This document shows, one piece after another, positions 1 to 6,005 of a DNA stretch of 14,229 nt. How positions within the stretch are numbered: the first letter of the stretch is position 1; every line of letters begins with the position of its first letter. The notes below the pieces were generated by a model, which ran no database searches, had not been told where the DNA came from, and worked only from the letters and a program-made list of their open reading frames with translations. This stretch comes from an uncultured Collinsella sp. (GTDB lineage: Bacteria; Actinomycetota; Coriobacteriia; Coriobacteriales; Coriobacteriaceae), in contig CALHWR010000166.1 in assembly GCA_938036665.1 (NCBI GenBank), positions 1 through 14,229 on the forward strand. The letters run 5' to 3'. The translations under genes and the position numbers were made by a program.

Positions 1-1289
1 GCCACAGCGAAGTTGCCCCCGTCGAAGTCTTGATAACACAGGTCGTTGAACTGGTGGATCCACACGCCGTGATTGAACGTCTTCTTGGCCGAGCCGTCGG
101 CCTCACGGTACACGCCGGTCAGGTCCTCGACATGGCTAAAGTAGGTGAGGTGCACGTTGGCGCCGGCATCACGCAGGCGCGCCGTGAGCGGCAGCACCGT
201 TTGCTGCGGGCACACGAGCTCGTCGCCCTTGGAGTGCGTAAACCACAGCGGCGTCTTGGAGAGTGCGGCCACGTCCTCGTCCGTGGCGTTGTACCACGGC
301 GCGCAGCAGGGAAGGCCCGCGGCGAAGAAATCGGGGTAGTCGGCGCACAGGCGCAGGGTCATAAAGCCGCCGTTGGAAAGGCCGGCGACCACGATGCGAT
401 CGGTGTCGATGCGGTCGGCATGCTCGGCGACAAACTCGTCGATGAGCGCCTTGAGCACGGGGGAGTAGATGCTCTGGTTGGAGCGACCGAGTTGCTCGAT
501 GCCGTTGTCCATCCAAAAGGTGGGCGACTGCGGCACGAGCACCCAGGCAAAGCCGCCAAAGTAGCGCTGGATCTGCTTTTGTGAGAGCGCTGTCACGCGG
601 TTGCCGGTGTAAGCACGCGTCGCGCCCTCGCCCTGCGTGGCGCCCTTGCCCTCGCCGGCGCCGTGCAGGTACACGATCAGCGGCGCCTTCTCGACGGCGG
701 GCGTGTCCTCAGGCGCAAACGGGTTGAAGAGCGCGGAGTCAGCGGGCTCAAAGCTCGGCTCATAATAGCCGTACTCGAGCGCGATGCCGTCGACGGGCGT
801 CTGCTGCACGGCGTTATGCCAGCCCTTGAGCGCGGGGCAGATGTCGCCGCGGCTGCGGTCGAAGACGAGACCTGCGGTGGGGTCATCGCCGTCTTCGCCC
901 GGGAGCGCCACAAGCTGCGTCACGCGCAGGCGGTTCTCTATATAGCGCGAACCCAGCACGCCACCCTCGATCTCTTTGGTGAGACGCACCTCGGGCGTCT
1001 CGAGCGCTACGTGTGTGCCCTTGGGCAGGCGCTGGCCGTTCTCATCACAGGGGTAGGTGGCGAGGACCGGCACGTAGCCCACGGAGGGCGCCGCGTGATC
1101 GGTCCCGTGCTCCTTGCGCATCAAGACCTCGCCGGCGCGCTCGTGGCGGGCACAGTAGATATTGAACGTGTGCTCGTTCACGTCGTTGGCGCGCACGGTA
1201 CAGGGCAAGTCGAGTACGACCTTGCTGATCCAGGGGCCAAAATCGCCCAGCGTGGTGACGGTTGCGTAGGTACACGATTTGAGTTCCAT
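1..1289 (-). CDS. EstA-like alpha/beta-hydrolase esterase (3' end cut by window edge)
   Basis: The frame is open from an ATG at 1289 to the window edge, giving about 429 residues without a stop. An AAAGGAG ribosome site lies about 6 bases upstream. The C-terminal half is an alpha/beta hydrolase. It has an oxyanion-type HG motif (YLHGAGEG, H209), a nucleophile elbow GLSNGG with Ser305, a candidate acid Asp356 in HSKGDELV and a candidate His407 in NHGVW. The first 120 or so residues are beta-rich and resemble the Ig-like N-terminal domain of EstA-type esterases. No signal peptide is seen, so a cytoplasmic enzyme is likely. The fold is related to PHB-depolymerase/feruloyl-esterase-like proteins, and the ester substrate cannot be read from sequence. 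The gene is divergent from the PTS permease, so it may deacylate plant glycosides. Fold call is firm, substrate unknown. Confidence 0.85.
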   Translation of the reverse strand, partial: MELKSCTYATVTTLGDFGPWISKVVLDLPCTVRANDVNEHTFNIYCARHERAGEVLMRKEHGTDHAAPSVGYVPVLATYPCDENGQRLPKGTHVALETPEVRLTKEIEGGVLGSRYIENRLRVTQLVALPGEDGDDPTAGLVFDRSRGDICPALKGWHNAVQQTPVDGIALEYGYYEPSFEPADSALFNPFAPEDTPAVEKAPLIVYLHGAGEGKGATQGEGATRAYTGNRVTALSQKQIQRYFGGFAWVLVPQSPTFWMDNGIEQLGRSNQSIYSPVLKALIDEFVAEHADRIDTDRIVVAGLSNGGFMTLRLCADYPDFFAAGLPCCAPWYNATDEDVAALSKTPLWFTHSKGDELVCPQQTVLPLTARLRDAGANVHLTYFSHVEDLTGVYREADGSAKKTFNHGVWIHQFNDLCYQDFDGGNFAV

Positions 1290-1336
1290 GAGCTACTCCT
1301 TTGTGCCGCAAGTACTAAACAAGAGCGGCAATACAG

Positions 1337-1352
1337 ACTAAACATGTTTAGT
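1337..1352. promoter_or_regulatory. 16-bp perfect palindrome, candidate operator of the esterase gene
   Basis: ACTAAACATGTTTAGT is a perfect 16-bp palindrome centred 55 bp upstream of the esterase start codon. Perfect AT-rich dyads of this size are typical sites for dimeric repressors such as the GntR, LacI or RpiR families. Which protein binds is not known. Confidence 0.5.
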
Positions 1353-1655
1353 TTAATGCAGAACTGTAGAATGAGCAGATGAACTCGGTAAACGGTAAAA
1401 CTGAACACGCAATGAACTACTAAACAGACGTTTACTATTAACTAGCAGGACTTTTGTTGAGGATCTAACAGGTTATAGAGGTGTTTATCAAAATAAAAGC
1501 CCACGTAAATAGCCATATATCAATATCGGGTCAAATAGACGATCTTCTACCGTCTAAATACGCTTACCCCCGATTTCCTACCGTTCACCGGACTCTAGAC
1601 GGCAGAATTGCCACAAATGAGGCGCTCCGTGTAAACTAAAGTCCGTAAACGTTCA

Positions 1656-1672
1656 GTAAACACAATGTTTAC
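1656..1672. promoter_or_regulatory. 17-bp dyad GTAAACA-N3-TGTTTAC, candidate operator of the PTS gene
   Basis: Two perfect 7-bp arms are separated by CAA. The dyad lies about 107 bp upstream of the PTS start codon and just downstream of a possible -10 element. Two further GTAAAC half-sites at 1631 and 1645 point in the same direction. A lone GTAAAC also occurs upstream of the rpiR-type gene at 5775-5780, so RpiR is one candidate binder (inference). Confidence 0.5.
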
Positions 1673-1729
1673 GACGACGTATCCAAGGGTTCGGTAACCG
1701 TAAGGGGTTATAGTCACCGGGCCAAAGGC

Positions 1730-1755
1730 GTGCCTACGCCCAAGCGGATAGGCAC
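1730..1755 (+). other. Hairpin in the 5' leader of the PTS gene
   Basis: GTGCCTA (1730-1736) pairs with TAGGCAC (1749-1755), and an inner CGC/GCG (1737-1739 with 1744-1746) extends the stem past a 2-nt GA bulge. The loop is CCAA. The hairpin ends about 10 bases before the G-rich ribosome site. It may stabilise the mRNA or affect translation. It lacks the two-part pattern of a BglG/LicT antiterminator target. Confidence 0.4.
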
Positions 1756-1778
1756 ACGAAGATATGGGGAGGGGTCCC

Positions 1779-3206
1779 ATGGCAGTAGATAACAAGCAGA
1801 TTGCCACCGATGTCCTCGAGCTCGTGGGCGGTGCGGAGAATGTTACCGTCGCCACCAACTGCATGACGCGCCTGCGTCTGACGCTCAAGGACAACAGCAA
1901 GGCCGACGTGGAGAAGATCAAGAAGGTCAAGGGTGTTCTGGGTTGCCAGTTCGCCGGCAGCCAGCTCCAGGTCATCATCGGCCAGAACGTGCCCAAGGTG
2001 CTCGCCGAGTTTGTGGCCATGTCCGGCGTCAAGCAGGGCGAGGCCGTCAACGAGAACCTCGACGCGCCCAAGGAGAAGTTCGAGCTCAAGAACCTGCCGA
2101 ACATCATCCTCGACTATCTGTCCGGCTCCATGACCCAGCTCATCCCGCTGCTCATGGCCGGCGGTCTGTTCCGCACCATCGCCGCGGTCCTCGGTCCCAC
2201 CATGCTCGGCGTGCTCTCGGCCGACGACCCGACCTACACCTTCCTCTACACCACGCTGTACGAGGCAACCTTTACGTTTATCCCCATCTATCTGGGCTAT
2301 GCTGCGGCTAAGAAGCTCGGCGCCAGCCCTGTGCTCGGCATGCTCCTCGGCGGCGCTCTCATGGCCCCGTCCGTGGTGACGGCCGCTACGCAGGAGGGTG
2401 GCGGCATCATCTCGGTCTACGGTATCCAGATCGCTGCCGCCAACTATCAGCAGTCCGTTCTGCCGATCATCCTTTCGGTGCCTGTCCTCTACTTCATCGA
2501 GAAGTTCTTCAAGAAGGTCATGCCCGACGTGCTCTCCACGGTCTTCACGCCGTTCTGCACCATGATCGTCACGATCCCCATTGCCTTCATCGTCCTTGCC
2601 CCCGTCGGCAACGAGATCGGTTCCCTCATCGCAAACGCTCTGTTTGGCCTGGCTGATATGGGCGGCATCGGCGTCCTCGTCGTCATGGCCGTGCTCGGCG
2701 CCTTCTGGCAGCTCTTCGTGGTCTGCGGCATGCACATGCCCGTCATCCTGCTCGCTCAGGTTCAGATCATCGCCGCCGGCTTCGATCCCTTTGTCTTCGT
2801 TTCCACCAACTGCGCCATGGCCGCTGTCTGGGGCTGCGCCTTCGGTGCTTTCCTCAAGATGAAGAACCCCGACGAGAAGTCCCTTGCCATCGGTTACGTC
2901 ATCTCCGCTATCGCCGGCGGCGTCACCGAGCCCGCGCTCTTCGGTATCCTCATGCGCTTCCGTCGCACCATGTTTGGCATGTTCATCGGCGGTGCCATCG
3001 GCGCTGTGTTCTCCGGCCTCATGGGCGTTACCTATTACCTCGCAGGCGGTGCCTCCAACTTCCTGGTCTTCACCAACTACCTGCAGGGCGGCCAGATGAA
3101 CACCGTCTGGGCTATCGTCGGTATGGCAATCTCCTTTGTCATCGCCGCTGCCGTCGTCTTTGTCTCCGGCTTCTCCAAGGAGGAGCTCGCCGAGATGGAG
3201 GCCTAA
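1779..3206 (+). CDS. PTS permease EIIBC, glucose/beta-glucoside superfamily
   Basis: This 475-residue protein imports a sugar while phosphorylating it. The EIIB domain (about residues 5-80) carries the phosphocysteine Cys28 in the motif NCMTRLR. The EIIC membrane domain (about 105-460) has some ten hydrophobic segments and the family signature GVTEPALFG around residues 381-389. There is no C-terminal EIIA domain, unlike full-length BglF-type proteins, so phosphate must come from a separate EIIA such as the one at 11575-12111. I chose the ATG at 1779 because a GGGGAGGGG ribosome site ends 4 bases before it. An in-frame ATG at 1764 overlaps that site. The nearby 6-phospho-beta-glucosidase suggests a beta-glucoside substrate, but sucrose, trehalose or another glucoside is possible. 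The gene is flanked by an operator-rich leader and a strong terminator. Confidence 0.92.
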   Translation: MAVDNKQIATDVLELVGGAENVTVATNCMTRLRLTLKDNSKADVEKIKKVKGVLGCQFAGSQLQVIIGQNVPKVLAEFVAMSGVKQGEAVNENLDAPKEKFELKNLPNIILDYLSGSMTQLIPLLMAGGLFRTIAAVLGPTMLGVLSADDPTYTFLYTTLYEATFTFIPIYLGYAAAKKLGASPVLGMLLGGALMAPSVVTAATQEGGGIISVYGIQIAAANYQQSVLPIILSVPVLYFIEKFFKKVMPDVLSTVFTPFCTMIVTIPIAFIVLAPVGNEIGSLIANALFGLADMGGIGVLVVMAVLGAFWQLFVVCGMHMPVILLAQVQIIAAGFDPFVFVSTNCAMAAVWGCAFGAFLKMKNPDEKSLAIGYVISAIAGGVTEPALFGILMRFRRTMFGMFIGGAIGAVFSGLMGVTYYLAGGASNFLVFTNYLQGGQMNTVWAIVGMAISFVIAAAVVFVSGFSKEELAEMEA

Positions 3207-3224
3207 GGCCAAGCCATTCGGTCT

Positions 3225-3281
3225 AAAAAGACCCCTACACGACAGGGCCCCGTCAGGCGCAAGCCCGGCGGGGTCTTTTTT
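3225..3281 (+). terminator. Rho-independent terminator of the PTS gene
   Basis: AAAAAGACCCC (3225-3235) pairs with GGGGTCTTTTT ending in a six-T run (3270-3281). It lies 19 bases after the PTS stop codon. The A-rich 5' arm could let the hairpin work in both directions. Confidence 0.88.
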
Positions 3282-3299
3282 GCAAGGTAGACTGATTGG

Positions 3300-3407
3300 G
3301 GGCGGATGAGATCCGCCCGCGAGGAATTGCCAAGTGCCGAGGGCTTTCGCGCGGGGCTACCGCGAAAGCCCCCGGCGGTTCGCAACTCCTTTGTCAAACG
3401 AAAGGAC
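3300..3407 (+). promoter_or_regulatory. Structured leader of the apiosidase-like gene
   Basis: A perfect dyad GGGCGGAT-GAG-ATCCGCCC (3300-3318) is followed directly by a long hairpin. In the hairpin, 3321-3351 pairs with 3361-3391 without gaps; 27 of 31 positions pair, two of them wobbles, including an 11-bp perfect core. The last bases of the right arm, TCCTTT at 3387-3392, are also complementary to the ribosome site AAAGGA at 3401-3406. The two pairings exclude each other. This arrangement could control translation. No known riboswitch class is recognised. Confidence 0.45.
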
Positions 3408-3413
3408 ATGCAG

Positions 3414-4727
3414 ATGAGTTTGGGAAAACTGACCGTTAACGGTCGCCAGGATGGCTTCTTGTGCGACGGCAAACCATTCTTTTGGTTTGCCGATACGTGC
3501 TGGAGCGCATTCACGAGCATCACCGAGGTGGATTGGGACTACTACCTGACCCGCCGTGCCGAGCAGGGCATGAACGTACTGCAGATCAACACCCTGCCGC
3601 AGTGGGACCGCTGCCTGCCCGATCTGGGTATCTGGCCCTACGCGAGCGAGGACGGCGTTCACTTTGACTGGAACGCGCCCAACCAGGAGTACTGGGACCG
3701 CGCCCGCCGCATGTGCGAGGCAGCTGTGGAGCACGGCATTCGCCCGGCGCTCGTGCTCATGTGGTGTAACTACGTGCCCGGTACCTGGGGCGCCAAGATT
3801 GCCGAGCGTTGCGGTGCCGAGATTATGCCGCGCGAGGAGGTTCGCGCCCACGTTGCGCGTGTCGTCGAGAACCTGGGCGAGTTCGACCCCGTCTACGTGG
3901 TGACGGGCGATACCGACTTTGCCAGTGGCGAGGCGATTGCCTATTACGAGGAGGCGCTCGACGAGGCCGCCAAACTGGCGCCCGAGGCCCTGCGCACCAT
4001 GCACATCAACCGCGGCAACCGCAGCCTGCCCACGCAGTTTGCCAAGCGCCTGGACTTTTACATGTTCCAGCCCGGGCACAACTACGAGGGTCAGCCCGAG
4101 GCCTGGAAGCTCCCCGAGGACTTCCGCGCCAACTATCCCAAGCGCCCGATGGTCAACTCCGAGCCCTGCTACGAGCAGATGGGTGCGTCGCGCAACGTGT
4201 ACTGGCGTTTTACCGCGCAGGATTGCCGTGCAAGCGTGTGGTCGAGCATCCTGGCCGGTGCCTCGGCGGGCATTACCTACGGTGCGCACGGCGTGTGGAA
4301 CTGGCAGACCTCTCAGAGCCGTGGCAGCGTCCTTGGCGAGGGCTTTGACATGCCGTTCCGCTGGCAAGAGTGCCTGCAGTTTGCGGGCGTGTGGGACTTT
4401 GGCCTGATCGAGCACGTGCTGCGCGGCCTGGGTGCCACGAGCGCGGATGGGGCGGTAGCTGTTGAACCCGCGCAGGAGTTGCTCGACGACGCACGCGAGG
4501 CCATCCGCGTGGCGCGCGTGGGCGAACGCGTGGTGGTCTATCTGCCGAGGACCACGTCCGTCAAGCTCAAACTCGAGGGCGGCACCACCGCCTGGAATGC
4601 TGTGGCGTTTGACCTAGAGAACAAGCGCGTGGCAAACCTGCCGGTTGTGCCCGTCGACGGTGCCGTGCGCGTGGCCCAGCATCCCTTCGAGCACGATGCA
4701 CTCCTGGTGGTCTCGCCCGCTCAGTAG
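3414..4727 (+). CDS. DUF4038 (apiosidase-like) glycoside hydrolase
   Basis: This 437-residue protein has a DUF4038-type TIM-barrel domain (about residues 8-335). Family-typical landmarks are FFWFADTCW near the start, the RAEQGMNVLQ segment, VYVVTGDTDF (D166/D168 region) and VNSEPCYEQM with a probable catalytic Glu250. The last 90 residues form a beta-rich domain like the small C-terminal domain often found in these enzymes. DUF4038 includes GH140 apiosidases, but members may cleave other links. I preferred the ATG at 3414 over 3408 because the AAAGGA ribosome site then has a 7-base gap rather than 1. There is no signal peptide, so it should act in the cytoplasm on imported sugars. It has its own leader after the PTS terminator. 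Fold and family are well supported; the sugar is not. Confidence 0.82.
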   Translation: MSLGKLTVNGRQDGFLCDGKPFFWFADTCWSAFTSITEVDWDYYLTRRAEQGMNVLQINTLPQWDRCLPDLGIWPYASEDGVHFDWNAPNQEYWDRARRMCEAAVEHGIRPALVLMWCNYVPGTWGAKIAERCGAEIMPREEVRAHVARVVENLGEFDPVYVVTGDTDFASGEAIAYYEEALDEAAKLAPEALRTMHINRGNRSLPTQFAKRLDFYMFQPGHNYEGQPEAWKLPEDFRANYPKRPMVNSEPCYEQMGASRNVYWRFTAQDCRASVWSSILAGASAGITYGAHGVWNWQTSQSRGSVLGEGFDMPFRWQECLQFAGVWDFGLIEHVLRGLGATSADGAVAVEPAQELLDDAREAIRVARVGERVVVYLPRTTSVKLKLEGGTTAWNAVAFDLENKRVANLPVVPVDGAVRVAQHPFEHDALLVVSPAQ

Positions 4728-4781
4728 CGCGCGGCTCCAACGCGACCGGCGGCAAAAAGGCCCGAGTAACGACTACAGAAT

Positions 4782-4845
4782 GAGGGTGGATAATCTCCCG
4801 TTTTTTGCCTGTGTACGGGCTCAAAGTGGGAGATTATCCACCCTC
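4782..4845. repeat. 18-bp perfect inverted repeat between convergent genes
   Basis: GAGGGTGGATAATCTCCC (4782-4799) is repeated inverted and without mismatch at 4828-4845, with a 28-base spacer that contains a six-T run. It sits between the stop codons of the plus-strand hydrolase and the minus-strand regulator. No T run follows the stem on either strand, so it is not a standard terminator. It could still stop read-through, or be a small palindromic repeat element. Confidence 0.75.
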
Positions 4846-4877
4846 GTCATTTAAGTGACCAAAAATCCTCTCTCGTT

Positions 4878-5732
4878 TTATTTGAGCCCGGGCAGCTTGG
4901 TAAAGGGGAAGGACTGCTCGAGGAACTCGGAGCAGCGGGCGTAATCTTTGGCAAAGTAGCTGCTGTAGAGCGAATCGAGTACGTATTGCACGGCGATGTG
5001 GCTGGCAAACTGCGTGATGCGGTGGCTCAGGCTCTCGATATCGCTTACGGTGAGATATGCCGCAAAGCCGGGGTGAATGCGGGCACAGTATGGCGTGCCG
5101 ATGACGATGACCGGGACATGTCGACTGCAGAGGATCGGCAAGATCTCCTTGAGGTTGGGGGCAAGGCCGCTGTAGGAGATGACGATTGCCACATGGTCGG
5201 GGCCCGAGGCGAGCGCCGTGCGCACTTGGGCCTCGATATTGTCGTAGCACGTTGAGCTCTTACCGGCGGAAAGCAGGCGATCGCGGAACATTCCCGCCGG
5301 ATACAGGTTGTGCGAGCCCGTGTAGATGTCCACGGTGCCGGCGCGTAAGACGAGCTTGGCGGCGTAGTCGAGCTGTGCCGGGTCGAGGATCTCGCGCGTC
5401 TCGGAAAGCGTGGTCTCGTACAGTCGCGCCATGCGCTCGGAGATCTCCTGGGCGCTGGAGGTCGCATCAAAGGGAAAGTTGATATCCACCTCGGGGGCGG
5501 AGTCTGCGCGCGAGGCTGCGCGCATCAGCTCGACCTTGAGTTCTTTGAAGCCCTCGAGGCCGAGCTTTTTGCAAAAGCGGTGGATGCTCGCAACGGAGAC
5601 ATTGGCCTGGCGCGCAAATTCCTTAATGGAGAGCCCGCGGACGTCCTCGCCCATGGCGAGAACCGTCTGCCCGAGCTGCTGCTCGGTGGGGGTGAGCTCC
5701 TTGCCCTGCGTGATCTTGCGCTTGATGTCCAT
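4878..5732 (-). CDS. RpiR/MurR-family regulator with SIS domain
   Basis: This 284-residue protein is a predicted phosphosugar-responsive transcription regulator. Residues 1-75 form the RpiR-type helix-turn-helix domain (recognition region about 35-57, AROUND the ANVSVASIHRF segment). Residues about 125-255 form a sugar isomerase (SIS) domain with a GSHNLYPAGMF loop and an SYSG motif (186-189), where a phosphosugar would bind. The start at 5732 has a GGAG ribosome site 6 bases upstream. It is convergent with the apiosidase-like gene and lies downstream of the large hydrolase on the same strand, separated by element A. A GTAAAC half-site like those before the PTS gene occurs 43 bp upstream, so control of itself and of the PTS is plausible but unproven. 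Confidence 0.88.
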   Translation of the reverse strand: MDIKRKITQGKELTPTEQQLGQTVLAMGEDVRGLSIKEFARQANVSVASIHRFCKKLGLEGFKELKVELMRAASRADSAPEVDINFPFDATSSAQEISERMARLYETTLSETREILDPAQLDYAAKLVLRAGTVDIYTGSHNLYPAGMFRDRLLSAGKSSTCYDNIEAQVRTALASGPDHVAIVISYSGLAPNLKEILPILCSRHVPVIVIGTPYCARIHPGFAAYLTVSDIESLSHRITQFASHIAVQYVLDSLYSSYFAKDYARCSEFLEQSFPFTKLPGLK

Positions 5733-5810
5733 ATGACTCCTATGCGTTCGTGTCGCTATGTATCAATCATAGCGGTAAACAAAACGCCGGGGAGCAAGCC
5801 CTTTCTATGT

Positions 5811-5956
5811 TCCGCCGTTCTAACGAACGGCGGACCGCTTGACGCTGCGCGGGCCCCAAGCACCCCATCTTGCCGCTCAGCTTCGACGGCATGGGCAAAA
5901 GCCCTATGCCGCCTTGCTTCGTGGCAACCTGGGGCACTTGGAACCCGCTCGCTGAC
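5811..5956 (-). ncRNA. Structured intergenic element A (candidate RNA or palindromic repeat)
   Basis: On the plus strand it begins with a perfect 10-bp hairpin with a TAAC loop (5811-5834). A linker ending GACGCTGC follows (5835-5848), then a 100-base hairpin (5849-5948). The outer 26-base arms (5849-5874 and 5923-5948) pair at 24 positions if read as minus-strand RNA, four of these being G-U. On the plus strand those four become A-C mismatches. The tip is GGCAT, a 4-bp stem, a four-base loop, a one-base bulge and ATGCC (5888-5910). It shares design and sequence blocks with element B at 12925-13073. It lies between the hydrolase and the rpiR-type gene, both on the minus strand. No known RNA family is recognised. 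Confidence 0.6.
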
Positions 5957-5961
5957 TTAGA

Positions 5962-5989
5962 TTCAACCAAGGATTTTGCCTTGATTGAA
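5962..5989 (-). other. Hairpin just after the large hydrolase
   Basis: TTCAA-C-CAAGG (5962-5972) faces CCTTG-A-TTGAA (5979-5989). Read as minus-strand RNA the central mismatch becomes a U-G pair, giving an 11-bp stem with a 6-base loop, 16 bases after the hydrolase stop codon. No good T run follows, so it is a weak terminator or a 3'-end protecting stem at best. Confidence 0.35.
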
Positions 5990-6005
5990 GTGGGCTTCGA
6001 TGCCG

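Larger units (their letters stand above)
1290..1778. promoter_or_regulatory. Divergent control region between esterase and PTS permease
   Basis: This 489-base stretch is much more AT-rich than its surroundings and contains no convincing gene. It holds many TAAAC/GTTTA half-sites (CTAAAC at 1315, 1338 and 1420; GTAAAC at 1388, 1631, 1645 and 1656; GTTTAC at 1430 and 1667). Two perfect palindromes and three TAGACG half-sites (1536, 1551 inverted, 1596) also lie here. A possible plus-strand promoter is TTGCCA at 1608-1613 with TAAACT at 1632-1637 (18-base spacer), which would overlap the first GTAAAC site. Another possible -10 is TATAGT at 1709. The architecture suggests more than one regulator. 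Promoter assignments are tentative. Confidence 0.6.

Noticed and set aside
1680..1778. BglG/LicT-type antiterminator leader for the PTS gene
   Set aside because: There is a hairpin at 1730-1755, but no overlapping terminator with a T run, no RAT-like sequence and no BglG-type gene in the window.
1734..3212. Long open minus-strand frame opposite the PTS permease
   Set aside because: The product is an acidic Gly/Asp/His/Glu-rich string, the antisense image of membrane segments, and is not a believable protein.
4782..4845. Classical intrinsic terminator
   Set aside because: The stem is strong but no T run follows it on either strand; the T run is inside the loop.
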